NCBI GenBank assembly: GCA_017311185.1
Contig: JAESUZ010002871.1
Coordinates: 124,001 to 188,000, forward strand
Direction: 5' to 3'
Source: Proteles cristata cristata
Taxonomy: Eukaryota; Chordata; Mammalia; Carnivora; Hyaenidae
DNA: 64,000 nucleotides
Part shown: piece after piece, positions 20,406 through 31,797 of the stretch
Layout: every line of letters begins with the position of its first letter
Numbering within the stretch: position 1 is the stretch's first letter
The notes under the pieces: generated by a model
Database searches by the model: none
Told to the model about the DNA's origin: nothing
Seen by the model: only the letters and a program-made list of their open reading frames with translations
Program-made: the position numbers and the translations under genes

Positions 20406-20606
20406 GGGGCACCTGGGTGGCTCAGTCAGTTAAGCCTCCGACTCTTAACTTTGGCTCAAATCATGATCTCACAGTTCATGAGTTTGAGCCCCCTGCTGGG
20501 CTCTGTGCTGACAGCATGGAGCCTGCTTGCAGTTCTCTCTCCCTTTCTCTCTGCTCTTCTCCCATGCATGCTCTCTCTCTCAAAATAAATAAACATTTTT
20601 AAAAAA
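20406..20606 (+). mobile_element. CAN SINE, plus
   Basis: GGGGCACCTGGGTGGCTCAG head, AAAATAAATAAACATTTTT tail. Confidence 0.95.
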
Positions 20607-22752
20607 TCATGTCAAAATTGTGTTTTTATATGGAAAAGTGCAGACTGAAGAACAATATGTACCGACGATTGCTGTGTAAATTACTGTGAATATCCACAGT
20701 GTAGAAAAACACTACTGTAAGATTGGTGAGGTCATAGAGAATTTGTTTCCTTCATTCCGCTTCACTGTGTTTCCAATCAATACATATCACAATCATTTAA
20801 TAAAAGCATAAAATGTTCAACGAAAAGTGTGCTTTGATAGAAGTTAAAATATAAGACCTTAAGTGAGAAGTCAACCGTGAAAGAAACAAAAGCAAACTAA
20901 ACAGCTGGATTGCTATTGGGTAAGGGAGGTTTGTTCTCTTTTTAAGAGAATAGCAAATGACTCCCTGTGGATTTGGAGTTTACTCTGTTGGTATAAGGAT
21001 GTGTCTTTGTGACTAGTATCTCTTTATTCTTAAGCCAAGTGGAAAGAGAACAAAGCTGTCAGAAGAAACTGATAAAGACCTTTAACAGATCTGGGGCAGG
21101 GGGCGGGTAGGGGGAACTTAAACCAAACCTCAATTAACTCTTAAAGCAATTTTGTTTAACAAGAAAATAGTTTGGACTCCATGAAGCTGGAGAAAAATCT
21201 CATTGAGCTCTTGTTACCAGAGGAATTTTGAGACTAGTTTGGCATGAGGTGTAGGGACTGTCTTGGTGGGAGAACTTTTAAAAGAGTTACAGTCAGAGTC
21301 AGTTAGACAGAAGCCGTCCTACTCCATCTAGGAATAAAACCAAAATGTGATATATTTTGAAAGTTGGTAAAAGTATTATATTTAGCTTGTGTCTATGTTG
21401 TCAATGAAATCTTGCTTGATGGAGGTATCATCTAAACACAGTGTGAAGCTATAGTCCTACATGTATTTTCATATTAAAATGTAGAAATGTGTTAATCTAC
21501 CTCTTGGTTAATCATCACTGCTCCTTGAGTCCAGTTGCTTGGACAAATGAAACATTAGTCAAGTTAAAACTAAACATAATTTGTAGCTACGAAACCCAAA
21601 CGAACAAAAAATGACCACAACGCTGAATATGAAACCTAAAGCCATAGTAGGCACAACAAACGCAGCAAAGCTATTAAGCACATGGTTAACGGGAAAGTGG
21701 CTTTTACAAGATTGGGCTATTATTTTTAGGTTTTTGGCAATAGCTTGCCAGGGCTTACAAATCTGTGAGTGATCACCTCTTTCAAGTGAGTCACACAATC
21801 TTTTCTATCTGCAAGCATTGCAACTGAAAATTAGTTCTTAGGAACTTCTCTATATAACAATTTAAACAAATATGAGGGATACTAATTTATTGGCTTAATA
21901 TTATTTGCTAAATATCTATGCTGCCTGATTTGATCCATAACGTGCCATATAAGTCAGGTATCAGAGTTGGCTGTTAGGTATGAACCTTTGGCCTTACGAT
22001 CTCACCTCCCTCCAAGCTCACCAGATCTGCTCATGCAGGCAACTGTTTACATTTGTAGCCCTCTTTAGAAAAAATAGCCAGAAGTTTCCTATATGACCCC
22101 AGTTTTCCTCTACTTTCCTTGTATTCTGAATTTTACTGTTGGCCTTTACTGCCGTGGCACTGTGATTTGTGAGTTTGGCTTTGGACTTCGATTTTCGTTT
22201 ACTTGGTTTCTCATATTTTGAATCCTACCTTTGGCAAGTTTTTTTTTCACTTTTGTTCCATACTGAGCTTGAATCTCCATTCAAATTCCTGAACCTGACA
22301 CCCCCAAACTCCACCTACACCTCGTAAGTTTAAGCTTCTTTCTTAAACTGAGATGGTTTTCCTAAGTTCTAAAGACTAAATTAGCTCTTTCTTAGTCTCT
22401 AGATAGGATCTCTTCTTAGGTGGAGGGTCCTCACATAAAAACCAAAATCTGTTAATCCAAAAAACCTTGTGCAAGGGTTACCTGTTTGCACAGGCTTTTC
22501 CCCCAGGGGGACAAGAAGAACCTGCTAGACTAGCTGCCATCACTCAATTAGAAAAGACATTCATGTGATACACACTTGAATCCTGTCTGTCTTTCACCTC
22601 CTCATTTCCCCCCAAATACAGATACACTTTTCTGCCCAGTTTGGTCTGGTTTGTGGATAGTTTTCTATGAGGAACTAAGTTTTCCTGGCACCTTAGTTCT
22701 GTTCCGGTGTCATTTCACTGTTAAAACTATTCTGATTTTTCCTCCACCCATA
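20607..22752. other. Longest repeat-poor stretch (about 2.1 kb)
   Basis: No SINE, L1 or MIR recognised. The minus frame at 21559-21798 (79 aa) has a C-terminal hydrophobic segment but no support as a gene. Low repeat density may reflect functional constraint. Confidence 0.5.
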
Positions 22753-22768
22753 AGTCTAGGTAAATTTA

Positions 22769-22996
22769 TTTTTTTTAATTTTTTAAGTGTTTTTATTTAT
22801 TTCTGAGAGAGAGAGAGAGAGAGAGCATAAGCAGGGGAGGGTCAGAGAGAGAGGGAGATACAGAATCTGAAACAGGCTCCAGGCTCTGAGCTGGCTGTCA
22901 GCATAGAGCCCGATGTGGGGCTCGAACCTACGAACCATGAAATCATGACCTGAGCCAAAGTCGGATGCTCAACCTATTGGGCCACCCAGGCGCCCC
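22769..22996 (-). mobile_element. CAN SINE, minus
   Basis: TSD AGTCTAGGTAAATTTA / AGTCTGGGTAAATTTA at 22753-22768 and 22997-23012. Confidence 0.97.
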
Positions 22997-23012
22997 AGTC
23001 TGGGTAAATTTA

Positions 23013-23480
23013 TATCTGTGAACAGGTAAATGGATGAGGCATCAGACATATGCTTACTTTGCAGGAATATGGCTCAATACTCCTATCTGATTGTAGTACA
23101 GGAATGTGATGTCAGTTTGTTTCAATTACTATCACCCATCTCATGGGCCCAGAGCTGTTCGGGTTACTTAATAACTGTATCTCTGAGGAGTATCACCATA
23201 ATGCGATCTTTTTGTAAATGCAAATGTCTTATTTAGTACAATTTGAGGAAACCTTAATCCCAGATAAGTTTCCCACCAGCCTGTCACAATGCCTAAAATT
23301 CCACTACTAGGGACTCATATTTTTATGTCTTGAAAGGAACACAAGACACCTAATGGTGTATTCTTATGTGACTGTGTGTCTATGTGTGTGCCCGCATATT
23401 TCAAAATGCTAACCATTATCTGGAGATAGTCAGATTATTATTTTAATTTTCTTCGTGTGTTTCCCTATTTTCAAAAAGTT
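23013..23480. other. Unique sequence
   Basis: Short imperfect TG-rich patch near 23365-23392. No gene. Confidence 0.4.
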
Positions 23481-23494
23481 CTATATACACTTTT

Positions 23495-23733
23495 TTTCTT
23501 TTTTAAAAAATTTTATAATGTTTGTATTTATTTTTGAAAGAGAGAGAGAAGACAGACAGACAGCGTAAGCTGGGGAGGGTCAGAGAGAGAGGGAAATACA
23601 GAATCCAAAGCAGGCCCCAGGCTCTGAGCTAGCTGTCAGTACAGAGCCCAACGCGGGGCTTGAACCCACGAACCGTAAGATCATGACCTGAGCCAAAGTC
23701 GGACGCTTAACCGACTGAGTCACCCAGGTCCCC
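23495..23733 (-). mobile_element. CAN SINE, minus
   Basis: GACAGACAGACAG in the GA block. Imperfect TSD CTATATACACTTTT / CTACAAACACTCTT at 23481-23494 and 23734-23747. Confidence 0.95.
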
Positions 23734-24029
23734 CTACAAACACTCTTATGATCAGAAAAAGATGCTACAAAATTTGTATACGCTCAAGAATGATAAAACT
23801 CTAACGTGATTCTCAGCAAGTAGTACCTTACTGAATATATATTTCTCAGACTTTTTACTTTAATGCCACATAGCTAGAAGTCAGAATCCTTCTAAAATAG
23901 ATATAAGACCCCCAAAGGAAGTAAATCCTATATTGATAATGGTCTTGTTCTTAAGCAGAACACATATTCACATATTTATTAACACATATTCTTTTGTGCA
24001 TATTAAAGATTACACTAAAATATTTTTTA

Positions 24030-24215
24030 AGTTTTATTTTTTTATTTTGATAGAGAGAGAGAAAGAAGGAGAAGCAGAGAGGGAGAAAATACGAAGCAGC
24101 CTCTGCCCTCTCAGCACAGAGCCCCAGGTGGGGTTTGATCTCACAAACCACAAGATCATGACCTGAGCTAAAACCAAGAGTCTAACACTTAACCGACTGA
24201 GCCACCTAGGTGCCC
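24030..24215 (-). mobile_element. CAN SINE, minus
   Basis: TSD CTAAAATATTTTTTA / CTAAAATTTTTTTAG around 24015-24029 and 24216-24230. Confidence 0.94.
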
Positions 24216-24488
24216 CTAAAATTTTTTTAGTGTAAAAAAAAATCCCGAAACGGCCAAAGATAAAATTCTATTTTCCCAGTATTTCCAAGGCCCTGCCATG
24301 GCAGGATTCATGCAGGGGAACTTGTTTTATAGACAATACTGCTATATAAGTAGCATTTCTAAAAATATTTTAGAAAACTAGAATGTATAAGACAGACCCG
24401 TAATATCTATATTAGGCTTACACCCATTTTAGGCTAAAGTTTATCCCATTTTATGGTAAAGGTTTTATGATAAATTTTTTAAAAATTG

Positions 24489-24679
24489 GGGTGGGGGGCA
24501 CCTGGTGGCTCAGTCGGTTAAGCGTCTGACTTCTGCTCAGGTCATGATCTCAAGTTCATGAGTTCAACCCCTGCATTGGGCTCTGTACTGACAGCTCAGA
24601 GCCTGGAGACCGCTTCAGATTCTGTGTCTCCCTCTCTCTCTGCCCCTCTCCACCCCATGCTCTGTCTGTTTCTCTAAAA
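24489..24679 (+). mobile_element. CAN SINE, plus
   Basis: Head GGGGGGCACCTGGTGGCTCAG-like with one base lost. TSD near ATTTTTTAAAAA at 24473-24488 and 24680-24696. Confidence 0.93.
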
Positions 24680-24959
24680 GATTTTTTAAAAAGTTAAAAA
24701 TATTTTTTTCTCTGCCTGTCCCTGGTAAGATTTAAACTATTAAAATTCTACTGAAAATAATTAAGTTATATGGTAAGCATCATGTGATATCTACTCACAT
24801 TGTATTCATGCTCCTTTTCAATGTCAGGTAAATTTGGTTTGATTTCATGGAAATCCCTGGACTAAAGAAAAGTAAATTCTCCAACAGTAGCTAATTTTTT
24901 ATTTCACTATCAGGTATGTTCATGGAGAATTGACCTGTCTTCCATTCACATATTCATCT

Positions 24960-25080
24960 ATTCCTTTACTCAAATATTTTGTGAGCAGTGTGGTAGGGGT
25001 GTGCTAAATCTATGACAAGGTATGGTAGTGAATAAACCAGACATGTTCCCTGCCCTCATAGGGTTTAGAATCTGGTATGT
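24960..25080 (+). repeat. Ancient LINE-type relic
   Basis: TTCCTTTACTCAAATATTTT...GTAGTGAATAAACCAGACAT...CCTGCCCTCATAGGG is the same motif family as at 12735. Confidence 0.5.
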
Positions 25081-25134
25081 TCCTGGCATGACACCCTTAC
25101 CAATGATACCTTGTTTTTTGTTTTGTTTTGTTTT

Positions 25135-25190
25135 GTTTTCAAGATATAATTCACATACCAAAATATTTACTCTTTAAAGTACTAATAGTT
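25135..25190 (-). mobile_element. Diverged L1M 3' fragment, antisense
   Basis: AAGATATAATTCACATACCA followed by TTTACTCTTTAAAGT is typical of old mammalian L1 3' ends. A SINE starts immediately after. Confidence 0.5.
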
Positions 25191-25392
25191 GGGATGCCTG
25201 AGTGACTCATTCGGTTGAGTACCTGACTTCGGCTCAGGTCATGATCTCACAGTTGGTGGGTTCAAGCCCCGGGTCAGGCTCTATGCTGACAACTTGGAGC
25301 CTGGAGCCTACTTCAGATTCTGTCTCTCTCTCTCTTCCCCTCCCCTGCTAGTGCTCTCTCTCTCAAGAATAAATAAACATTAAAAAAAAATT
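25191..25392 (+). mobile_element. CAN SINE, plus (first of tandem pair)
   Basis: GGGATGCCTGAGTGACTCAT head to AATAAATAAACATT + A tail. Confidence 0.94.
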
Positions 25393-25610
25393 GGGGGGAG
25401 CGCCTGGGTAGCTCAATCGGTTAAGCGTCCGACTTTGGCTCAGGTTATGATCTCATGGTTTGTGGGCTTGAGCCCCAATGTCAGGCTCTGTGCTGATAGC
25501 TAGCTCAGAGCCTGGAGACTGTTTAGGATTCTGTCTCCCTCTCTCTCTGACCCTCTGCTGCTCATGCTGTCTCCTCTCAGAAATAAATAAAACATTAAAA
25601 AAAAATTTTT
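25393..25610 (+). mobile_element. CAN SINE, plus (second of tandem pair)
   Basis: Inserted in or directly after the A tail of the preceding copy, same orientation. AGAAATAAATAAAACATT tail of the later subtype. Confidence 0.94.
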
Positions 25611-25814
25611 TAATGAAAAAAAATTTTTTTGAAAAACTAAAGTAACAATACTATCTTCATGTATTTTTGCAAATATTTGTTGAGTGTTGGGTATTTGTAA
25701 GGCAATGTGTTATGTAAGTGAAATACATTTAGACCCAATCCTCTTAGGTCTTATAGGTAAGATTTACTAAACAGTAAAAATACTACAGTTCAACTTCTTT
25801 ATTTCCATTGATTA

Positions 25815-25985
25815 ATGTTTCCCTAGTTTTATTAAGATATAATTGACATACATTACTATATAAATTTAAGGTGACAGCAGAATGGTTCAACTTACATATC
25901 TTGTGAAATGATTATCGCAATAAATTCAGTTAGCCTCTGTCATCTCATACAGATACAATGAAAAGAGGAGGCCAAAAAAAGAAAA
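25815..25985 (-). mobile_element. Old L1 3' end, antisense
   Basis: AGTTTTATTAAGATATAATTG...AAATGATTATCGCAATAAATTC matches the old mammalian L1 3' UTR in reverse. Confidence 0.65.
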
Positions 25986-26140
25986 AAAGAATTTTTTTTC
26001 TGGTGATGAGAATTCTTAGGATTGTCTAATCTTATATCGTCCTTACTTATCACATTCAGAATTAATTAGAATGAATTTATGCTTATAATGACTTTACCCA
26101 AGACTGAAGGATGATTTTAATCATTTTTAGCACGAAGTTT

Positions 26141-26245
26141 TTGTTTGTTTGTTTTTAAGTAGGCTCCTCACCCAGAGTGGAGTCCAATCCGGGATTTGAA
26201 CTTAGGACCCTGAGATCAAATCAAGTGTCACCACCCAAGGTACCC
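26141..26245 (-). mobile_element. Old short SINE, minus
   Basis: AAGTAGGCTCCTCACCC...CCACCCAAGGTACCC. Approximate TSD AGCACGAAGTTT / CGCATGAAGTAGT. Confidence 0.8.
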
Positions 26246-26423
26246 TCGCATGAAGTAGTTGGTTGTTTTTGTTTTTTTTTTAACTTTTAGCATTTTTTAA
26301 ATTAATACTGATGGAACTCAGATACAATAGTTTGAGTGCTTGGGAGCTTTCCCTATCATTAGGTATAGCAAGTATGGCTGACATCTTTGTGAAGCTAGTA
26401 TTCCAGCTACACCCAAAATTTAT

Positions 26424-26646
26424 CTTTCATTTATTTATTTGTTTATTTATTTTAGAGAGAGAGCGAGAGCGCAAATGAACATGTGTGCATGCAAGTAAAT
26501 GTAGAAAGAGCATAAAGAGAGGGAGAGAGAAAATCTTAAGCGAACTTAAACCCCAATGCAGGGCTCAATCTCACGAATCCTTAGATCATGATCTGAGCTA
26601 AAATCAAGAGTTGGAAGCTCAACCAACTGAGCCACCCAGACGTCCC
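26424..26646 (-). mobile_element. CAN SINE, minus
   Basis: TSD AGCTACACCCAAAATTTAT / AGCTGTGCCCAAACTTTAA at 26405-26423 and 26647-26665. CpG-poor and diverged. Confidence 0.93.
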
Positions 26647-26704
26647 AGCTGTGCCCAAACTTTAATGCGTGATCACCAGGAGTCTTGTTAAGATGTGGAC
26701 TGAG

Positions 26705-26907
26705 GGGCACCTGGGTGGCTCAGTCGGTTAAGTGTCTGACTTTGGCTCAGGTCATGATCTCACGGTCCGTGAGTTCGAGCCCCATGTCAGGCCCTGTGCT
26801 GACAGCTCAGAGCCTGGAGCATGCTTTGGATTCTGTGTCTTCCACTTCCTCCTTCTCTCTCTCTGTCTCTCAAAAAATTTATAAACATTTAAAATTAAAA
26901 AAAAAAA
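26705..26907 (+). mobile_element. CAN SINE, plus
   Basis: TSD AAGATGTGGACTGAG / AAGATGTGGATTGAG at 26690-26704 and 26908-26922. Confidence 0.97.
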
Positions 26908-27015
26908 AAGATGTGGATTGAGATTCAATAGGTGTGAGTTGGACCAGAGAGCCTGCATTTCTAATAAACTCACTAGTGCTGCCCATGCTGCTGGTCCACC
27001 GACCCTAACCAAAGA

Positions 27016-28130
27016 GTTAGGACCATTTTTCCAGGAGAAGATCCACTGAGACTCTTCTGTGTGAAGGCTGCCATGTCCTGTCTTCAACATGGCCTCCCGC
27101 ATCTTGGCCACACTTCAGCCAGCACAAGTTTCTGCTCTGCTTACCCCCCTTCTTTTCAACTAGTTTCTTTTTCTTAAAACTTCAAACGTTTGCCTGCCCC
27201 CAGCCATCTGACCAGTGGCCAGTTTCCCGTCTCAATAGAGGTCCTTTGCTCCGCTTCTCCTTGAAATATGGCCGCCCTCCCTTTGTATTTATGGGCCATT
27301 AACTACCTTTATCTAAGAGATAATAAAGATCAATGGAAAACAGCTGCCCTTTGTTCAGACTATCCCTTTGACTTTAATATAAGTTTTTCTTTATTCTCAT
27401 CTAAAGTTTACTGGTGATAGTCTTTTATAGGTTTGGAAAAGGTGGTTATTGTTTTGATCTCAGTTCAAGTTCCTTAAGCTCTGGGGTGATTGGTAAAAAT
27501 TTTGGAAGCCAACAGGTACTAGCCTTTGTGTTAGCTGTGACTTAAGGCCACTTATAGACTTTGAGAGCAGGAAGGGGCTTTCAAGAGGTTTTAGTTCAAC
27601 ACGTTCATCTGACAGATAGGATATAGAAGCCATGGAGCTTCTGTACCTTGCCAAAGACTGGTATGCTGAGTTCCCACACTGTTTAAACTCCGGTCCATGG
27701 AATAGTAAGGAACTGCTTAGACTGGGCTGTGCTGAGTTTTTTGTTTGGAGGACTGGATATGGAGACAAAGTTTTCCTTCTCTTCATGCCTTAACCAAAGG
27801 AGCTCCATTTATATTTTCATCTATTCCACATGCTAGACTTCCAACTAAGATCTTATTTGAAGAATGAGTTATGTATCTACAAAAAATTATTTTAAGATAT
27901 TATTTTATTTATTTTTATTTCTATAATACCAGTACATACCCAGTAGAGATGTTCAGGCCAAGCGTAGAAATATAGAATCAAGCTCGAAGAAAGACCTGAG
28001 TTACATTTGGGCATCTTTAGTATTCAAATATAGTTGAAATTATCAAAACTAATAAGATGGTCCAGGCAGGATGCATAGGATGAGAAAAAGTTTGGGGATA
28101 GACCTTTTGGAAAACATCAGTCTTCAAAGG
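27016..28130. other. Unique sequence, no gene seen
   Basis: Contains a YY1-like AAATATGGCCGCC near 27266 and a possible MIR-like relic at 27560-27670. The minus frame at 27460-27786 (108 aa) is unrecognised and chance-like. Confidence 0.45.
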
Positions 28131-28149
28131 ACAGAGACACTAAAAGGAA

Positions 28150-28275
28150 CACTCAGAGCAGTAATTTTTTAGCTTGGCCGTGCAGAATTACCTAGGGAAC
28201 TTTAGAAAAAGACAAATTTCCCCAAGTGCTGTCTCAAGTAGTTCTAATGAGGAGGCTTTGACCTTAGTTCCACCC
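28150..28275 (+). repeat. MER5-like relic, plus
   Basis: CAGAATTACCTAGGGAACTT...AAGTAGTTCTAATGAGGAG resembles the AGAATCACCTGGGGAGCTT consensus of MER5 elements. Confidence 0.45.
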
Positions 28276-28499
28276 GTAACTGAGGTCTCTAGCCTCTTTG
28301 ATCTGTAACTTTGTTTTCAATACCCATTTTGTTTTGAACACCATTGGTCTTTATTGAGAAGGTGATATGCTGACTCTTGAAGAATTACTGAGTTGCGGGT
28401 GAGGCATCAACCAATCAGTTGAACTAGAGACATTTTGGAGGGTGGCCTGATATCTATGCCATCTAGTTGGTTACTCAGTCTTTCAGCCACACTAGGAAT

Positions 28500-28900
28500 A
28501 TCTCTCAAACCTGCCTCCTTCTATTTGTCCCACTTCTCTAGATATTCAACCTCTTGCACCAGGTCTGTAGCATTTGCCTGTTTGGTTTGTTTTTTTCTTC
28601 TGTAACTGCCTCCTTGTCACCACCAAAATTATCTTTTATCTATCACATTATATTTTTGTTGAAAAACCTTTCGCTGCTGCTTCCAGGTTGGTGCAAAAGT
28701 TCTTCCCTGTCTTACACAAGCACACCTTTCCAGCATCAGCTCCTGCCGCCTTCTTCCTCGTTCCCCACAATCTAAGTGCATTGCACGTCCAGACTTCTTC
28801 CTCATTCTATGCACAATCATCTTTGACATCCTTCAAGACTTAGCTTAGATGCCCTTTTCTATGATGCTGCCTCTGATGGTCCCACACAAACCTAATTAAT
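28500..28900 (+). repeat. Probable L2 3' region, plus
   Basis: C/T-rich stretch with CTTCCTCATTC, CATCCTTCAAGACTTAGCTT and GATGCTGCCTCTGATGGTCC, the usual order of L2 3'-end motifs. Open frames here are relics. Confidence 0.5.
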
Positions 28901-29005
28901 TGTTTTTCTGTAGCTTTAGTAGTACCAGGGGAATGACCCATGTGAGCCTTAACTGATACAGAAGAAAAAAATCAGAACTTTTATTTTTTTCCTCCCCTTC
29001 TAAAA

Positions 29006-29068
29006 TGTGTGTGCGTGTGTATGTGTGTGTGTGTGTGTGCATGAGAGAGAGAGAGAGAGAGAGAGAAT
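29006..29068. repeat. (TG)n followed by (GA)n
   Basis: Interrupted TG array then a clean GA array. Confidence 0.9.
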
Positions 29069-29099
29069 TTTTTAACCCAAAGGCATACCACTGCAGTGG

Positions 29100-29215
29100 A
29101 TTCTGAAGCTAAACAACCTGGGCGCTCTGCCACTTGCTCCTTGGTTTTGATTTGGTCAAGTTACTTAACCATTCTGTGTGTCAGTTTTCTCATCTGTAAA
29201 GTAGATATTGCTCCA
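29100..29215 (+). repeat. MIR, plus
   Basis: GCTCTGCCACTTGCTCCTTG...GTCAAGTTACTTAACCATTC...TCATCTGTAAAGTAG. Confidence 0.75.
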
Positions 29216-29400
29216 AACAAACCTCTCTAAGACTTGGAGCCTTGATATTTCATTATCTTCCAAAGCTTGGGGGGATAGCTGAATTCTGGATGGTTCTCAT
29301 TTGGGATCTCTCACAGGGTTGCAGTCATATGTTGACGGATGCTGGAATTCTCTGTAGGCTTTTTCACTTATGTACATCATACCTGGGTTAGGAGGCCTTT

Positions 29401-29615
29401 TTTTTTTTTAATGTTTTATTTATTTCTGAGAGAGATAGAGACAGCGTGAGCAGGGAAGGGTCAGAGAGAGAGGGAGTCACAGAGTCTGAAGACAGGCTCC
29501 AGGCTCTGAGCTAGCCATCAGCACAGAGCTGGATGCAGGGCTTTAACCCACAACCCATGAGATCATGACCTAGCCAAAATCGGATGCTCAACCAACTGAG
29601 CCACCCAGGTGCCCC
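29401..29615 (-). mobile_element. CAN SINE, minus
   Basis: TSD TAGGAGGCCTTT / TAGGAGGGCTTT at 29389-29400 and 29616-29627. Confidence 0.96.
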
Positions 29616-29854
29616 TAGGAGGGCTTTAACAGCTGGGGCCTCTTGAGTATCTCTCCAGTGTCCAACTTGTCTCTTTGCATGACATCAGACTTCCCCAGAA
29701 AAAGGCATTTAATAACATAACTTCAGAGTTCCCCAAATGTCACTCCTCCTGCATTCTGTTAGCCAAACAAGTTACTAAGGTCAGATTGACTTCAACGAAT
29801 GAGGAATTAGACCTCTTGGTGGAAGGCATGTCAAAGAATTTGCAGCCACTTTTA

Positions 29855-30057
29855 TTTTATTTTTAAGTTTATTTATTTTTTAAGAAAGAGAAAGAGAGAA
29901 TGAGCAGGGAGGGGCAGAAAGAGAGAGGGACAGAGGATCTGAAGCGGGCTCTGTGTTGACAGTAGAAAGCCCAATGTGGGACTTGAACTCACAAACCATG
30001 AGATCATGACCTGAGCCAAAGTCCGATGCTTAACTGACTGAGCCACTCAGGTGCCCA
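29855..30057 (-). mobile_element. CAN SINE, minus
   Basis: TSD GCAGCCACTTTTA / TACAGCTATTTTTA flanks it; GA-rich block and AGCCACTCAGGTGCCC head. Confidence 0.93.
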
Positions 30058-30087
30058 TACAGCTATTTTTAAAACACCCTCTGAATG

Positions 30088-30200
30088 GTGACTCGGCCTG
30101 ATTTCAGCTCAGGTCATGATCTCACAGTTGTGAGATTGAGCCCTACATTGGACTCTGCATGAACTCTGCTTACAGTCCTCCCTCTTCCTGTCTCTCTGCA
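30088..30200 (+). mobile_element. Partial CAN SINE, plus
   Basis: TTTCAGCTCAGGTCATGATC core is intact but the head is eroded to GGTGACTCGGCC and the A tail is missing. Confidence 0.75.
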
Positions 30201-30330
30201 CCATGGATATAATAATTGTATTTACCTCAGGGTTGTTGTGAGGATCAATTGAGTTACTATTTGTAAAGTGTTTAGAACAATGCTTGGCACATAGTAGTGC
30301 CATAGAGTTTTATTATTATTTATTTTTATT
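30200..30330 (+). repeat. MIR 3' half, plus
   Basis: TTTACCTCAGGGTTGTTGTG...GTTTAGAACAATGCTTGGCA...TATTATTATTT. Confidence 0.85.
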
Positions 30331-30454
30331 ATTTATTATTAGGAATATGAGTATAATTTGTACATACAATATATATTCAGGTGAATGCTCAATGCTTTTA
30401 TGTTGGAGACACACTATTTTAAAGACTTCTCTGTAGTGTCATTTACCAAGTTTT

Positions 30455-30589
30455 TGTTGTTGGTGTTCAGTGTTAGTGTCCTTCTGAACCCAATCCTCTG
30501 TGAGTTCCTCAAGGTCAGAGACTGTCAGAGTTTTTCTTTATTCTCCAATGTCTCGTACAGTGCCTGGCACATGATAACTGCTCAGTGAT
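30455..30589 (+). repeat. L2 3' end, plus, cut by an L1
   Basis: TGAGTTCCTCAAGGTCAGAG...CAGTGCCTGGCACATGATAA...CTCAGTGAT. L1-c is inserted at CTCAGTGAT. Confidence 0.8.
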
Positions 30590-31214
30590 ATTTTTTTTCT
30601 TAAATAGTTTATTGTTGGGGCGCCTGGGTGGCTTAGTCGGTTGGGCGTCCGACTTTCGCTTAGGTCATGATCTCGCGGTTTGTGGGTTCAAGCCCAGCGT
30701 CGAGCTCTGTGCTGACTGCCAGCTCAGAGCCTGGAGCCTGTTTCAGTCTGTGACTCCCTCTCTCTCTGACCCTCCCTGCTCATGCTGTCTCTCTCTCTCT
30801 CCTAGAAATAAATAAAACATTAAAAAAATAGTTTATTGTCAAATTGGTTTCCACATAACACCCAGTGCTCATCCCCACAAGTGCCCTCCTCCATGCCCAT
30901 CTCCCCCTTCCCCTCCCCCCACCCCCATCAGCCCTCAGTTTGTTCCCAGCATTCAAGAGTCTCTCATGGCTTGCCTCCCTCCCTCTCCCCAACTATTTCC
31001 CCCCTTCTTCTCCCTTATGGTCTTCCGTTAACTTCCTCCTAATCCTCCTATATATGCAAACATATGGTATCTGTCCTTCTCTGCCTGACTTATTTCGCTC
31101 AGCATAACACCCTCAAGGTCCATCCATGTTGCTACACATGGCCAGATTTCATTCTTTCTCATTGCCTTGTAGTATTCCATGGTATAAATATACCACATCT
31201 TCCTGATCCATGGA
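30590..31214 (-). mobile_element. 5'-truncated LINE-1, antisense (L1-c)
   Basis: TSD CTCAGTGAT at 30581-30589 and 31215-31223. 3' end at left (AATAGTTTATTGT), then 3' UTR and the last codons of ORF2. A SINE sits in its first bases. Confidence 0.9.
30616..30825 (+). mobile_element. Young-type CAN SINE, plus, in L1-c
   Basis: TSD AATAGTTTATTGT on both sides (30603-30615 and 30827-30839). The duplicated bases are the L1-c 3' end, which proves the SINE is younger. Confidence 0.97.
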
Positions 31215-31223
31215 CTCAGTGAT

Positions 31224-31441
31224 TTTTTTTAAATTTTATAATTTTTAAAATTTATTTTTGAGAGACAGAACATGAGTGTTGGAGAGGCAGAAAGAGGGGG
31301 AGACACACACAGAAGCTGAAGCAGGCTCTAGGCCCCCAGCTGTCAGCACAGAGCTGGACGTGGGGCTTGAACTCACAAACTGCAGGATCGTGACCTGAGC
31401 CAAAGTCAGATGCTTAGCCGACTGAGCCACCCAGGCGTGCC
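31224..31441 (-). mobile_element. CAN SINE, minus
   Basis: Begins at the right TSD of L1-c; TTGTGATTTTT after it resembles CAGTGATTTTT before it. Confidence 0.94.
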
Positions 31442-31784
31442 TTGTGATTTTTTTTTTTTAATGGGTGGAGAGAATGAATGGAATAAGGTGACATTGCCTG
31501 GAACCAGTGGGGTTCCCAGGACACAGAATTTCAACGATAAAACCAAGGAAGTCTCAGGCAAACCAGAAAGACGTGGTCACTTTAAGAATAAATGAATGAA
31601 TGCATTTTCCAAGAGAGACAAAGTTGAAACATAATGGTGCCGTGAGGTTCCTAGGCCACCCCACTCAACCTTGGTAAACTCATAAACTCATAAATTGTAG
31701 TAAGGCTCTTTTTTCTAAGGCTTAGAGTTTTGTTTTTATTTTTGTTTCTTCTGCTGCTACTTCTTCAAATGAAACCTAACTCAG
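31442..31784. other. Unique sequence
   Basis: No gene or clear repeat. Confidence 0.35.
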
Positions 31785-31797
31785 GCACAGTACATTT

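Larger units (their letters stand above)
26403..27015 (+). repeat. MER5-type DNA transposon relic, split by two SINEs
   Basis: Host pieces: 26403-26423, 26647-26704 (AACTTTAATGCGTGATCACC) and 26923-27015 (AGCCTGCATTTCTAATAAAC...GCTGCTGGTCC). Removing the SINEs gives a continuous MER5-like sequence. Exact subfamily unverified. Confidence 0.65.

Noticed and set aside
21559..21798. Minus frame of 79 aa with a hydrophobic C-terminal half, faintly reminiscent of small membrane (CD225-like) proteins
   Set aside because: Only an AKNLKI-like snippet resembles that family. The expected upstream membrane segment and DNA-level similarity are absent.
27100..27440. Possible solitary LTR (C/T-rich, AATAAA-like motif)
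   Set aside because: No TG...CA termini, no TSD and no second copy. I see no endogenous retroviral coding remnants anywhere in the window.
28680..28700. GGTTGGTGCAAAAGT, as in mariner-derived MADE1 ends
   Set aside because: Only 15 bp match, with no partner inverted end nearby; the surroundings fit L2.
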